Part shown: one piece after another, positions 26,021 to 41,085 of the stretch
How the letters are laid out: every line of letters begins with the position of its first letter
How positions within the stretch are numbered: the first letter of the stretch is position 1
Assembly: GCA_024734555.1 (NCBI GenBank)
Contig: JANPWX010000473.1
Coordinates: 35,001-99,000 of the forward strand
Direction: 5' to 3'
Origin: Trochalopteron elliotii
Lineage: Eukaryota; Chordata; Aves; Passeriformes; Leiothrichidae
DNA: 64,000 nucleotides
Made by a program: the position numbers and the translations under genes
The notes under the pieces: model-generated
Database searches by the model: none
Seen by the model: the letters and a program-made list of their open reading frames with translations, nothing else
What the model was told of the DNA's origin: nothing

Positions 26021-29000
26021 GTTAAGAAAGAAAAAGAGATCCTGGAAACCCCAAACTTACTCAGCATTTGAGGATGAGCCTAAATAAAAGTTTCACACTG
26101 TGTATCTTGTGAGTTAAAGCAGACCAGACTTTTTTACCCTCTGGTAGAGTTTTCAGAAAACTACAGCTAAATGAAGTCAAGGGACTAATGTCAACTTTCT
26201 ACTGGAACCTTTACTGGTTTTTGAAGAAATTTTTGATTCCTTTTCTTAACTGTAGAGAAATATCAACCTCTACACAAGCAAACAAAACAACCTCTTTCCC
26301 CAATACTTTTTAATAATTGCAAGTAATGGCACATAACATAGTATTAGGAATGAAAAGATTTCTGACAAAATTATCAGCATTATCTTCTGGTATTAATTGC
26401 AAAATTATTTTCATTTATATAATTACTTTGTTTGCATAACTCTAATTTGTTTCCAATACTTTGTTCTAGATTAAAATCTTTTTTCTGAAAGCCATCAGCT
26501 TCTACTAACATCACTTGCCTCATATATTGCATTTTTTCATTCAATTTCAAATTGTATCATCCCTTCCTAGAAAAAATGCTATTTCCTATTTAAATCTTGA
26601 AACTACTTGAAAGCTGTTTTTACTTTCACTGTATTACAGCAATGCTTCACTGATCCTGAAATCCACTCAAACATGCAGCCAGTACAAACGTATTTCAATA
26701 GTTCCTTTTCTGACATGAAGTAGAATATGAAGTCCTTACTGAACCCACTTCTGTTATTTAACCATCTTTTAACATTTCATCTTACACATGTTCTGCAATT
26801 TCATAATTCATCTTTACCAGCCTTTTTTCTCCTTAGGAGTATTAAACCAAGCAGACTTTGCCCTGTTTCAATGTATGGTCGCTATACCAGCAAATTTTAA
26901 AAATATGGACTTTTACCATATGTTAACCAATAATGTGAGGATGCAAGACAGTGTTTTAAAGTAAAATACAGGTTGAAATCCAATAAAGGTAGCTAGTGTA
27001 ATGCAATGTTTCACAGTATTTTACTATTGTGAAATCATCACAAAATTAAAAATGCACTGAAATTCCCAGTATCAGTTATGTTTGAATTTCATGTTTTCTT
27101 CTTTGGGATGCATATTGTTACAATTATTACTCTATTTTTTCTCTTTTAAAGTAAACAAAAGTGACAGTTAAATAAAAAGCCATGTAAAGCTATTATTCAA
27201 CAGCAAAATGCAGAACTTTTCAATTATGTAGTTCGATAGACTACTGAACAGTTCACTAATCTTGCAAACAAATTTTTCTGGAGCAAGATTATAGATCTAG
27301 TTTTCAGGCTGCTGTTATAAAAGCAGAATGTAGGTAATGTGCAACATTTTGAACGTGGGATTAAGTCTGGGATTAATGCAGATTTACATTTAAATGAACT
27401 TCCCCATCAGCAGGAGTTCTGTGGTTAATTCTGGGTGCACGGGCAGGGGAGTAGATGGAGGCCAGCTGAGAGCCAACCACCGTGACTTTTACCTTTAGGG
27501 ACAGGTTTTGTGGAGAATCTCTCCTCTGGTTTTTGGGGTCAGCCAGGAACCCTGCACTGTGGCCACTGTGCTGGGGCTGGGATGGAGGAAACCATCAGCC
27601 CAAGGGCAGCACTGGTTCCTTGGGGTTTGTACCACAGCGGAAGGTGAAGGCTTTCTCTGCTCTGCCCTGCCCTGGCACAGCCAGGCTCTGGCAGAGGAAA
27701 TGTTTCCCAGAGCCTACACTTGTATCTGATGAATTTCCATGAGGCTCATCTTGAGGAAGCTCCAAGAGCCATTTCCACACAAGGATTCCCAGCCATTTCT
27801 TTGCAGTTCATGCCGAAGGGAAGACCACTGAGTGAACATTTCCTCCCTGTCTCCACCTATTTTGACTGTTTTTAATCAAAGGCATCGTGAGTTGAAGACA
27901 AATAAACTGTACCTGGAATATGGGACTGCTCAGGGGAAGAGAGCTGTTTTTCAATTAACCAAGAACTCAAATGGAAAATGTTTTGCAGGGGTTTTTCAGG
28001 GAATGATTCAGAGGCCAGCCTAGTGGACTTTGCTTTGTAAATCCAAATTGAGATCAATTAACCAGGCTTTATTTTGCAGCAGGGATTAGAATATACGCAT
28101 ACAACTCTTCCTTAATTGGTCCAAGCCAATTAATGTCACAGTCTACTGAAACACCAGTTCAAGGAACTCACACCATAAAATGCAAAATATTTATTTATAT
28201 TACAGATACCTGGGGGAAAAGGACTACCAAAAGGAATCCCCCAGGAAGACGGGGAGAGAGATTTCATGTGAGTTTCTTAGATCCACAAACACATCAGGAA
28301 GTTTAGTTCCTCACCCCTGAATGTTCATGCCACCTACCTTAAATTAGGATCACTCAATTTATTGATATATATTTGCACATTCTGGCAGAGATACAGTTTA
28401 AGAGGTGATAAGGGGTAAAAACATACAGCAGCTGATGCAAGAATGTGAAAAACAGCTGAATGAAGTAGATATTAGTGAAGAAGTGGAAGGAACTGAGAGA
28501 AATGGCTTCAATAGAGGAGTTTCTTCTTAACTTATTCCATTATTTCACATTAGATGCATTTGATATTTTCCCACTCTCTCACTAAGTATATATCCACATA
28601 ATAATTAAGCTACCACTATTTAAGTTTATGTGTCTCCAACAATTTTTCAATTTATTCCACTTGACAAATTGGGGTTTTTTTTCCTACATCTGCTTCTTCC
28701 CATTCTGCTAACACTCTTCTAAAAAATTCGCTTTGGTTTTGAATATATTTAAATGTTCTTTTAGTTCATACGAATGCTTTAGACTCATTTTGACAAACTG
28801 TTGAGAACAGTGAAATTTGTTGTAGCTATACTTTAATTCCTCTCTTAATTGTTTGTTAACACAATAAAACTGTTTGACAGAAAAGAATATGTTTTAATTT
28901 ACATTTACTGCTGGTATCTTCCTAATAACCACATTACTAAGGTACCTCTTACTGTTTAATTACTTAACATCATTTCAACAAATGTCATGGTCCAAAGGGT

Positions 29001-32000
29001 GGTTTTTCTAATAAAGAGAAGTTTTTCAGTGTGTCTAATATCCAGGTTGTGTCTAAAAGAATTCTGTATCAAACAGTTTGAAGTGAGAATCAACCTCAAA
29101 TTTGATGTTCTCATAGCAGGCTAAACATTTTTGAAAAACGAGACATATTAAAAAGGTAATAAAAAACCAAAACAAACCAACTAAAACCAAGTGGCCAATT
29201 AAAATTTTAAAAATAAATTAAAAACTTCATTTTTAAAAGCAGTCACATTTAGATTCTTCTATTATGATATTGAAAAAGACTAACATACTCCTTGGATAAG
29301 CACTCATTCCCTCTTTTCCTGTGAGGAGGAACGCCGTTTGACAAAACCTCTGGAATGAACACTATGAAAAGGGGAAATATTCCTGTTCTCCACAAGGAAG
29401 AGCAATGGGATCTCAATGAAATAGCAGCAGATTTCCCCCAGTCCAGGCTGGGGACTGAGCTCTCCCAAAAACCACATTCATGTCAAGATCAGGGCTCCTG
29501 CCTTCTGCATCAGGCCCTTAATCTTTTCTTTGGTTGATACAAGTAGAATCAGGATCAGCTGATTAATTCCTGCTACACCAATTAATTTAATATCTCTCAG
29601 CCTTTCTAAAGAACAATTGGCTTTGTCCTCCCTCCTCTCAGTTTAGCCTGAGGTCTGTGGGCTTTATTTGGTTCAAAATCACACTGTGGATCCGAGCAAC
29701 TGCCTGTATTATTGGCAGGTTTATCTCTGCCAAGTCAGACTGAAGAGAGTTCTGTTAAAAATCAATGTTTTCTGACTCCCTCATGGTGTTAAAGACACAG
29801 AGGCAGGCTGAGAACAGAGCAGCACAGCAGTTTTGCCTTGAGGAAGGTAAGATGCAGTTGTCCCAACATCCCATTCAACACAGGAGCTGCACTCCTCCAA
29901 GGGAATTAGAAATCTGGAGGCTTTGAAGACTCTGTCACTTCCAGTCTGGTGTGTCAGAAGACTGAAGACTGGTTTCAAACCTGAGCTAAGAAACACCCAT
30001 CCTAACTACTACTATGGATTTAGTTATTTAGGAGAGCTCAGCAGAATATACTGGAGCCAACCGAAACGCTGGCTGTAGGAATAGGAGCTGAGGCTTAAAT
30101 TGATCCATGGACATTCTGCTCATTGTGTGCAGTTCTGAATGGCAAATGTGGCACACTGAGTTGTGTGTGACCAGGCTACATCTTCCTTTCATGTATCAGT
30201 AAAGATACAAATGAGCCTTTATTTGGAATCTTCCCTAAATTGCATTCAAATGCCCAAGACCAAGTATGCCAGATGCAGAAGCACTACAGTGTAACTGAAT
30301 TCCTACAGAATGATCAACAAGAGGAGATGTAACTTATTTCTATAAGGTACTCATGTACATTGGAATTCTAAAATTTCCTGAACATCACTGAGCTGTTTCA
30401 TCCTTCAGTAAATGAACTGTTAGATTAATCCTTGATGTCACTGCTGAATCAGCCAAAAAAACCCTAAATCACATCTAGGTCAGGAAATCAAACCAGAATA
30501 ACACTTTGGAATGGTTATGTTTTTAAAATTGGTCTTTATGTTCAGAATTAGGAGAGAAAAACTTAGATTAAAAAGTTTTTAAAACAAACGTAACCCAAAA
30601 AAAGCTTTTTAAAAATCATTATATGCCTCCCTATTAAAATGCTTATTTAAGCTTTCCTCTGCCAGTTACTATTGTCAAAATATACAGCAGTAGTTAATAA
30701 GACAAGACTAGACTTAACTATTGGCTTTCATAATAAAACATGAAGATAAAAATGAGGCTTGGTGTAATTTATATGAGAGAAAATGATGTACTAAAAGCAA
30801 GACACTAAATCAATTTTAAACACCAAACACAATTTATGTCTGACTTTAAAACTCATCCTCCAAACATTAATCTAGACAAAGGCCAGAAACTGAATGAGGC
30901 TTAATTTGTGAAACTGATACCTTTCATCATAACCTTTAGCTGAAAAGGTCATTAGATATATTATATCTAAGTGAGCAGCTTATCCCTGCTTCATTACTGA
31001 TAATTAAGGCAAGTAATATTTTCTTGACAGTAATGTGTCCAGTAAGAGATATCGTTTAGTTTGCATAAACCAGACATTAATTACCAGAGTAGTATCAGAG
31101 ATAAAAAAAAATTAAGTACCTGTGTAACATAATTTCATTATTTTTTCTTCATTTCCTTAAAGAATTAGCAGGCTCAGAAACATAATGAGCATATTAAGAA
31201 ATCCATTTTCAAGCATTTATTAAAATCCTTATTACACATTACACAAATATATTTTTGCACTTACATAAACAGAAATGAAGGCATCTTGAAATACACACAC
31301 TATTTAGATAGTTTGTCATCTTGCTTTACAGGGCAACATTCAATGGTGAAGTGCAGTTATCAAATAACAGGTTCATATTTGGACTTCATTTCAGATGTTA
31401 AGCCTTTCATATAAATGCAATCAGAAATGAGTCCAAGACCTCTGATCTGCAACTTCAACTCATGCAAAGACTGTTTCACCTCATTTGCATAAATGGTGGT
31501 TTTGCTGCTATACAGAACAGCACATGGATCAAGCATCCAAGTGAGAATGACAATGTTGTCCCTTAGATCATTATCTGGTTAGCAGTTTTCATTTCTCAGT
31601 AAAAACAACCCTCAATGTTTTTAAAAGCTATAATGCAGAGTGTTTCACAAATAGAAAAAAGAAAGATGAACCATTACCTGCAATGGTTCACTCTCAAGAT
31701 AGGTTATCTACCAAACTCCACTCTAGGAAAACCTAGACAAATGTTATCTAGAGAGATTTTATCCCTTAGTTGTGACACAGTCCATAAATGCTGCTGTCAC
31801 TGCATGCCCTGCAGAAACCATAAAAGTGGTACCTTATCCTTTTCTCCCTTCAAGTCCTCTCCTCATGAGCATTTACATTATGGGAGCTTCAAGCAGCATT
31901 TCTCACAAAGCATCATTAATTCAGAGGAGAGTCCAGGGCTCCCTTGTTGGACAGGGAACTGTTACACTAAAGCCTGCTCCCTACCAGACAGAAGGAAGCT

Positions 32001-35000
32001 ATGTGGTAGTCTCCAAAGAACATTCCCTGGGCTTTCTAGGGAAAAGATACCCCATGACCAAAGGTAGAAGGAAGATGAGTGGGAAGGAATGGGAGAAAGA
32101 CTATCACAGCTATGAATATCAACTGTGATTCCCTGGAGCTTGGATGGACATATTCAGAACCAGGCAGAGGAGCTCTTCTCATGTTAGTTGTGCACATTAT
32201 TCTGAAAGAGTTAATGAATGAAGTTGACTGACAATGTGTTATCACCATGATCATTTGTCAGACACAGACCTTAAATACTGGAAAGTTAATTGAAAGATCT
32301 CTTTTGTATTAACCACCTAATGAGAAACCAGCATGAAAGCTAAATTAAGGCAAAATGGGTGATTATCCAGAAAAGACAAAGAAATCTTTCAGCAGTAATT
32401 GAAACTATTAAAATTCTGATCTAGTCCATTTTTGAAATTTGTGTTATGCAAAATGACCCTTTTGCATCAGGACACAAAATCATTAGTTCAGTTAAAGGAA
32501 ATGTAAGAAAAGTAAGGGTAAGCTAATGACCATGCCTATATGTACTGTTCCCCTTACCCCTGAAGCAGGACAACCCCTGCAGTTGTAATGAATGTTTTTT
32601 TCCTCCTTCTGAAGGGCAAAGATGAAAAAACAGTAGTGAGACAAAGTTGTGTGAACTCACTGGGCACTTGTGAGAGTACATGGAGCAACTCCCTGCTGCA
32701 GCTCCGTGTTTATGTGAGACCACGTGCCATAACAGCCACAGCACCATGAGTGCACAGAAAGCCTAAATCTCAGTCTCTGGGAGCCCCACTCAGACTCCCA
32801 CATGGTCCAGATTCTAGGCACAGCCTAATTTTTCCAACAGAAAAGTAAACCAAAGTGATTTTATTTAAAGAGGAAATTCACTTAACCTGGAAAACACTGC
32901 CACTTCAAGCCAAAACAAAGTTATTGATGCTCTCACGGAAAATTGGCTACATTCATCTGTGCTGTCCTGCCAGACTTGCTTGTGACAGCAGTATCCAAAA
33001 TTGCATTTTCCATGGCAGATGGCCAGAATATTTCTGCCTTTTCTTTTGGATCAATACCTAGTCATGGCCTGGGTACCTGTGGACCCACCACAGGGAGTGA
33101 CCATGTTAACAGCAGGAACTGAAACCCAGCCCACACCATTATTTGCTCTAAGATTTAACACCTCAAAGAACTTCAACATCCCAAGGACCAGAAATCAAAA
33201 CAGAAGTGACCACAAATGTTAATATGCTATTTCAGCATCTCCTTTGATGGAAAATGTCCTCATTCTTCCCAGTTTCTTGGGTACAACAAGTGACAGCAAT
33301 CACTGGCACCTGGCAGACAGAACAACTGGGGTTGTTATTTACTCTAAATACCCTGAATTCAGGCCTGAAGAAGTGGCTGATTAGCCTACAGACTCTTTCT
33401 AAATTAGAACTATTATTCTTTAACATCAGAACAGTACTGCTGAGTTAGTGACATGTAAAACATTGCTCATTGGTGTCAGTATTTGTAGGATTATGGCATA
33501 TGATACTGCAGATGGCTATTTATTTATAAAGTGTAACACTGTTTCAGTAATGAATTATTCATATGTGGCATAATATTGACAAAAATCTCTTGCATGTATA
33601 TCCCCAAACATTTGCTGTTTTCAGTGCTATTACAAATAATGACTTCATCCATCTGGTTTTACTCTGCATCTTGGTTAAAAAATGATCTGAGTAAAACATA
33701 AACCAATCTTTTTTAGCCCATTCAGAGAATCAGGATGTTATAATGTGCAATCACATTAAAAAAATATTAATATCTCCTATTAACCAGCAAAGGAATTGTT
33801 TCCTTAACTGTTATTTCCCATTTTTCAATAGATAAGTTTTCACAGAGTGAATTTCTAAGCTTTGACTTTACAAGTTCTGGTTGCAATTTGATTGTGGGAT
33901 CTGTATTTTCCTTTTTGATAGAAGAATGAAACTGAGGTCCAAATTACTAAACTGAAATAACTAATTCCATTTATCAATAAAGCTACTTAAATCTTTTCAA
34001 AAGACAGAAAACTACAAAAAAATACAAAGTCTAGATTTTCTGTCCCACTGAATATGCACTGAATATCCAATATACAGTGAAATGCATTTTTGTATGGATT
34101 TCATTGTGAACACTGACTGACCTCTCCTAAGTAAATTCATTGTCATTGAGATAGCAATACAAATACAAGTAATTTTCATTTAAATATCAAGTCCATGAGA
34201 AACTTCTAATTGTAAACTGACTCTGGAAAAGTTCTGAATCTGGTCTGCTTAATGAAATTATTATCTTTTTGTAATGTATAGAGATTGTTGATTTTTTATC
34301 CTGATAATGTGCTTAATGTGATAATTTCCTATTATTCCAGCAGACAGAGTAACTTGTTATCTTTAGTAATATTTCATTGTTCCTACTTTCCATCAATTGT
34401 TTTTTAATTTGGCAGTTACTATGACACTTATTCTTCTAAGAGAGTGTCAGTAACAGACATAATGGAGTATTTTTTCAAATAAGAAATGTAATGCTGGAAA
34501 CTTTGAGAACCTCACTGTAGATCAAAGGTGTAAACTTCTGCTGACAACTCTTCCTAATAAGTCTTTGCTTTTCACAGCTTGCCTCAGTTTAAAAGGCAAA
34601 AATTAGCATTTAGTGCTTAAAATGCTACCACTACATCTTCAGCCTCTCAAATCTGAATTCAGAAAGGTCAAAATCCATATTTAATTAATTAATAAACCGG
34701 GGAAAAAGCTCCCAAATCCAGCTACTGTTGGCAGTTATAAAACTAAATCTGCAGCTGCGTAATTATTTCAGTGTTAATTTGAGTGGAAAATAGATTGAAC
34801 TATTCTGGTTGGCTTTACAAAGAATGACAAGAGATGGAACCAGATTTTGTTTTCAAAAGTATTCTAAGAAAGGCACGTTATTTTCCTCTATTGTTCAGTT
34901 AAAAAACATTAGGCTTAAGATGTGTTTTGAGCACTTGGGAACAACGTTGAGACTCCTTGAGGATGTTTAGAGTGGGTTTCTTCCAACAGTACGAGCGTGA

Positions 35001-38000
35001 ATGTGTTCTCCTTGTGTCCCACGCCTTCCCCTGTGACAGACACGGAGCAGTGGAGGGACCACTACAAACCCGACAGCTTTTCAGCAGTTTTAGGCCATGT
35101 ACTCAAAACCCGCGTTTTTATTTTAAGGTTTTGACAAATGGAAAAACCGTGTTTAAAATTCTGACATCAAAACCTGCAATTTCATGCTCCATCTATACAA
35201 CATCCCTTTAGATGTAAATACATGTGAAAGTAAACACCATTTAAAATTTTTCCGCTCAAGTTCAGTGCTATGCATTTTCTTGTATTAATTACCTAGAGAA
35301 AAAAAAATCCAGCCAAAAAAAAAATTGCAATAGCTCTTTAAAAACAAAGGACTTTGGACCTATATTCACAGTATTCATTACACATTTGCAACTTTGCCAT
35401 CTTCATCACCTTATTATGTATTATTACTTCTTAGGCACACAATATTTTTACAAATAGCAATATCATATGGATATGAGTAAAAATGGTGTTAGTTAGTCCT
35501 TTGTAACCCGCTATTAAAATGCAAAATTTGAAGTTGAGTTGTGTGAGAAATTTATACAGGAAAATATTCATGATGTTCACAAAGTCTGGCTTTATCATCT
35601 TGTGTGCATCATCACTAATTCAGATAACCAAACTATTTATTTGATTTATCTTTTGTTTATTCAATTATCTTATCAGCTGTACTTGCTAGCATAGTTAAGA
35701 ACAGCTTTTGGATTTTGGAGGAGAGTTTCAGACACTGTTAAAAATGCTGAAATATAGTAAAATTTTATATTACTCAGGAATAATTTTGCTTTTTGTTTAA
35801 CACAAATGCATTTTTGACTGCTGCACCAAGGAAATTAGTTTCACAGGTCAGACAGTCTACCTGTCAGGATGTGTTCCAGGTTGGTATCAGTCACTGTTGT
35901 AAATGAGGAAGTTTAGCTGCTGTTACTTTTGCTGTTTACTTCCTACACTGCCGATAAAAAAATAGGGAAGGAATTGGCACAGAATTCAATAAGGAAATTT
36001 CTTGTTCATCTGATGTGCAATTGAAAAATGGGATTTTTTATGAATGCAGTCTCCAAACTCAACCAGTTCAGTATGACCATTGATGCCTAAGCTTCCTTAT
36101 TTTAGGAAAAGGTTAAAAAAAGTCCACTTGTTTAATGCAAAACCATGGCTACTACATAAGCTTCATCAACTTCTTTCCTGCAACATTTTGTGAGGCTGTG
36201 CAGTAACACTCATGTGGAACAGCTGCACTGACACAATGGGCTGCAGACGTTTTTACTGTCCTAATAATCCACATATTAAAGAGTCCCTAAATACTCATTG
36301 ATGTGACAGACCATAACAACTCCCTTGGAGCTGCTTCAGTTTATCAGGTCAGTGATCTGCATACTGAGGATTCCCCAGGTACTCATTGACAGGTAGCATC
36401 TCATATACACTTGTACTAAAATAATAATTGCTTCAAAGGAACTGTTAAATCCCAGTCGCAAGCACAAATTAATTTAAAACCACTGAGACAGCACTTTGTT
36501 TTTTCTACAGATCTGACAAACCTGGACAAATTTACTAGACAAACCAAGACATCTGAGCAGAACAAGCCTCCTCACATGTTATGGCTATTTGCATTGTCTT
36601 AAAAATACCACCCACCTTGTCCACAATGAATTACAATCACTGCCTTTCTGCTTGGCAAGGGCGAACTAAAAGCTGTCCTTGCCACTGTTAGAAAAAAATG
36701 AATTAAAAACCCATTATAGAGTTAATAATCTTAATTGAAGACCTAATTTGTTGTTGTCCATGTCGTCACTTTCTTTCTCTGTGTAATGTTTTCTTCTGTC
36801 CTCAACTCTTTAGTACAAATCAGGAAACCCCTTATTTTTTCCTTTCACTTTTCTTCCATACTCCAACAAGTGTTTAGCCTTGTCAGCCCAGATTCCTTTA
36901 GTTTTCTACCCTATTGTTAACTCTCACTAAATTTATGCTCTGCAGACTAGAGGAAAAACTAGAAAGCTTTTCACCCAAAAGAACCTGTGGTGACTTACCT
37001 GCTGCCACCCACTGCATCAGCAGTGACAAATGAGTCACACTCTAGACAACTCTCTGCCTTCACCTGAGTTTCAGACAAAGCTGAGCATGAAAGTGTTCAT
37101 GCAGGCTACCAAAGAGAGTGAATGACCATGTGGAAATTGCCTACAGTCAAAACACAGCTCCTCTAAAGGCAGAAGTCCAGAAGAACATGCTGATCCACAG
37201 TGTTGAAGCAGAATGCCTTGGAATCCATGGCCAAGATGAACTTCAGCCTGATAATGCAACCCTCTGCCATTTGGTACAGGCAGCTGCATGGAATTCTTCA
37301 GGACTCAGTCTGATATTCCTGCTAGCTCTTACATCATTTGCTCCACAGGGCTCTGAAATCATTCACTTCAAGTGTTATTTATAGTCCAATCAAGACACAA
37401 ATCAACTGCATTGCTTGTTTATGTCACTTGCTTTTTATGAGTCATTTATGTTATGGCTACCAGGACACATAGATCCAGCTGACACTGGCTGTTGTGTGTC
37501 TGGGAAAAAATGCTTCATGAAAACTGTACTTCCAAATCAGATGAGACCTCAATCAAATTTCCATTAACAGTCAGGGTAGATGCAGAATTCTTGCACAGAA
37601 CTCAACAGCTCAAAGCTGATAGTCAAAACAAGGAACCAAAATAAGAAGTGGAAGCATCAAAAATCCCTGAACAGATCCATGATTTACGTAATACTGACTA
37701 TGATAATGGATACAAAGAGATTTAATTCAAGAGATGGTATGATAGCTCATAACAATGTAACTCTAGCATTTAGACACTGCAAATTCAGATTGTGACAGCT
37801 CATTTCTGAAAAGTTAAATAGCACCATAAAAATGAAGAAGAAAGCAATACTTCTTCCTGTAGAACATTCCTAATAGGTAACCTTTCCTCTTGGTCTATAT
37901 ATTTTGTTTCCATTGCCAAAACCTCCATTATTTCTCTCCAGTCATTTTCTTTATCACCTTGATACATCCAGACATATTCTAAACATTACTGCAAAGATTA

Positions 38001-38810
38001 TTTTTCCAGTCCTGTGCTTTGGTTAGAACACCATTCTAGCCCTCCATTATCCCTTTTTTTACTGCTGAAGCAAACACAAACCACGTATCTTAATTTTCAA
38101 GGTCCTTGCAATTTAACATCACTTTAAATATCTTAAACCACAGTGTACCTACCCTATATCTGCAAAACATCTTGTTTTCCCTTCTCTTCTAGGTTTGGGA
38201 TGCTTTGCATATGAAAATTCCCAAAATGTCTCATCATACTCTTTCAAAAATTCCTCAAAAATTTCCTCTTCTATCAAAACCTCTTCTCTCATAGAACATA
38301 TATGCTGAACTAATCTAAGACTTAGGCTACGTTGATGAAATACTAAGCCAATCACTGACTTTTGTCTGCTTAAGGAGATAAGGACTGGGACTGTTAGCTT
38401 GAAAAGCTCTCCCAGCCTCATCCCAGTGAAGCTGTAAATTGTTATTCTTGATGCAGCCAAAGGATTGGATCAGGGTGTGTGTATGTGTAGCCAGAGTACA
38501 ATTAATTTTCTTTGCACAGTTTCACCTGTAGTAGTAAACAGTGTCAAAAGACACAACTAGTAGAACTCTTCTCCAGCCTTTTCTCCTGACCTCGACTTTT
38601 ATTTCCCTTTTCCTCTTTTCTTTGCAAAAGAAAGGAGAAAATGGAAGGATCTTCCTCTTCATGTACATTTCAGTAGCACAAGAATTTTTTTATTGCTGCA
38701 GGACTTGGCAAAGATGAAGCAGGCAACAATATAAAGGAAAAAGACTGAAGGTTTCTGAGGGGCTGCTGGAGGAGGAGGTAGTCAAAGGAAAACAGCATTT
38801 TACAAGAAAG
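26021..38810. other. Intronic DNA, no gene seen
   Basis: Mostly AT-rich. A GC-richer patch at 27.42-27.75 kb resembles a decayed repeat but I cannot name it. A 150-codon open frame at 31615-32067 overlaps a second 118-codon frame and shows no domain. Nothing else is supported. Confidence 0.55.
30952..30970. repeat. Short AT-rich palindrome
   Basis: TTAGATATA and TATATCTAA are perfect 9-bp inverted arms around one central base. No function is implied. Confidence 0.6.
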
Positions 38811-38827
38811 GGAGAGAGAGAGAGAGG
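38811..38827. repeat. (GA)n microsatellite
   Basis: A short run of alternating G and A within a purine-rich patch. Confidence 0.85.
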
Positions 38828-39120
38828 AAACTGTAAGAGTCAGATTGGGAACAAACATTTGTCCAGCTAAGACATCCAGGGGTTGATGATAGACTTAGGA
38901 GAACAAATGAACCTGGGTCATTCAACAAAGCAGAAGACCACCCTTCCAACTGATGAGAAGGAGCTTCATTGCAAAGGAAAATGTAGAGTACTTTACAGTG
39001 AGATGTGCTCAACCTTTGTGCTGTTATTTGGGGCCAGCCATGGCTGGGATACTAAAAACCTGAAACTTTCTGCAAGAAAGATGAAAGAAATGGGGACAGA
39101 GATCTGGCAAACAGCTGTTT

Positions 39121-39240
39121 CTTTTGTGACACTGGAGCCTGGAGAGGCCACCTAGAACAGAGGCTAGATAGAGTTAAAGAATAAAGGTAGGTATTTATTG
39201 AAAGGCCTTCAAAGGGTACACCTCGGGCAGTGCAGGCACC
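39121..39240. mobile_element. Probable endogenous retrovirus LTR fragment
   Basis: The stretch with GAGGCTAGATAGAGTTAAAG, AATAAAGGTAGGTATTTATT and GAAAGGCCTTCAAAGGGTAC resembles passerine ERV LTR sequence as I remember it. I cannot see clear LTR ends, a paired LTR or internal retroviral coding sequence, so this would be a solo or decayed fragment whose true extent is unknown. Confirmation needs a repeat library search. Confidence 0.42.
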
Positions 39241-41009
39241 ACTCAGCCAAGTGGTTCATAGCCCTTCTGCATTTATGAAACATCCCAGTCTAGGTCCACC
39301 AGACTGCAGCATTCAGCAGATCACCATTTCACAGGCAGTGTCCCCATCCAGAGGTCACCTGCTCCAAATAGAAACACAGAGTATATTCCAGGTGTGTGTG
39401 TGCTATCTATGACTGTCTGAACAGCAGAGCTTCACAAATGCCAGTAACTGCTTTTAGAATGGAAGTGTCTGAGTACATGAACTGAAGCTAGGCTTGCACA
39501 GCTGGTACCTGCTGTCATTTACAGGACATTGTGTATCACCTGGCATGTTTTGATGGAATGATGACAGAATGGAAAGCCAGTCCCTCAACTGCCCATGCTC
39601 CCAGTCTGAAACCTATCCTGGTGAAGGCATGGTCTTACAGCTACTTTGGCCCCCCTTCCCCTAACACTTTTGAGAGCCCAGATGTAAGAGAGCATCCCTT
39701 GACTGCTCACCCTTGGATCTAACCTCTCCTGCACAGTCCCAGCTGCAGCATGACAGACACTATCTTGACTGTTCCTTGTCAATCAGTCTTCTGTGTCCTG
39801 AGAAGGATGTATGCTAATTCAAACGAACAACTGCCATTTGCCAGTACATTGGGAAAAACTTCTGGAACTATGACAAGTCCAACAACAACAGTCTTGACTC
39901 ACTATGGAATGAATGTATCTCTGATGACACACAGAAGCAGACATCCTGTGTATCAAAAGACAGCAAAAATCCTCATTTAAAAATGAGGACAGAGATGCTA
40001 GAATCATCATTCCGGATACAAACTCGCAAATGAACCATAGATTCAAGGTGGGCCAACATCTTTCTGTTGTGGACAGCGAGACTCCTACAGGAAGAGTGCT
40101 TGTCCCTTAGGTGTTTTCTGCCTTCCACTGACAATAGGTCTGTGTTCTTTTGAAGCAGTCTGATGGAACCAGGGTGCCTAAACATTACAGCACATGGGCA
40201 CTGCATAACAGCAGAAAAACAAAATGAACTAAGTAAGTAATGGTGACAGTGTCCATAAGTCATCTGTCTTACATAATCTGCAGCAAGATTTGATGGTCCT
40301 AAGTAGACCTCTCTCCAAAATAAGTGCTAAGATTGAGGGTGAACAACCCAGAAATAAGAAATTGTTGATAGACTTGTGCTGAAAGGAGGAAAGGCAGCAT
40401 GATGAAACACCTGAATCAGTAGTAGTATCAATAAAAGTGGTTGGATTGATATGTTTTTTTCTGTTCTGTGTGACTGAAGCCAGTTCTTTGAATATTCATG
40501 AGGAACAGGTTTCAGTCTGTGCAAAAGCTTTTTTGTGTCTTTGTCTTCGTGGGCTCTGTGAAGAATCAAAGACATCTAAGTATAAGCCTAGAATTTTTAA
40601 TGTTATGTGGAACTTTCACCAACTGTGTAGCTGAATGAAACCTGAATGAAACAATTCATCAAACAGTAGTTTTCCAACGAGAGATTGCATTTCTTTTGGC
40701 AAATCAACACTATTAAGTCACAAGGACTCTCTGTTGCCAAGGAATTCAGAAAATAGTCAGTGGCAGTGCCCACAGCATTTGAAGCAGCCTGATTTGAAGT
40801 TCTGCTTGTCAGCTGAACTTCCATCCCAGAGGACAGAGAATCCTCCTTTGAATCTCTAGGACATAGGACTGACTATTGGGCTTTCTTTCGTTAATGAGTT
40901 CATATTAATAACCAGCCAAGAGTTTGGTTGCTAATCAAGTGTAGCAGTAAAGAGGCTCAGGCACTAATCCAGCTGCTGAAGGCATTCCAATATTTGGTGT
41001 CTTTGTCTG
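39241..41009. other. Intronic DNA of uncertain origin between the LTR-like fragment and a CR1 tail
   Basis: Base composition is more balanced than in the neighbouring AT-rich intron, and several short open frames occur on both strands. This is what a stretch of old, decayed repeat would look like, but I could not match it to a family. No exon is supported. Confidence 0.45.
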
Positions 41010-41085
41010 AATCACAGAATCATTGAATGGTTTGGGTTGGAAGTGACCTCTGGAGATGATGTAGTCCAGTCTCCAAGAAGAGCAA
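41010..41085 (-). mobile_element. CR1 LINE 3'-end fragment
   Basis: ATCACAGAATCATTGAATGG, then TTTGGGTTGGAAGTGACCTC and TGGAGATGATGTAGTCCAG, is the reverse complement of the typical bird CR1 3' end with its ATTCT(A/G)TGAT-type tail. Only the last several tens of bases of the element remain recognisable, with the 3' end on the left. Confidence 0.87.

Noticed and set aside
25710..26087. 125-codon plus-strand open frame
   Set aside because: It is the antisense of a CR1 3' fragment, not a gene.
31615..32067. Longest open frame in the window, 150 codons on the plus strand
   Set aside because: It overlaps a 118-codon frame in another phase, has no domain, no splice or promoter context and lies inside an intron. 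Length is compatible with chance over 64 kb.
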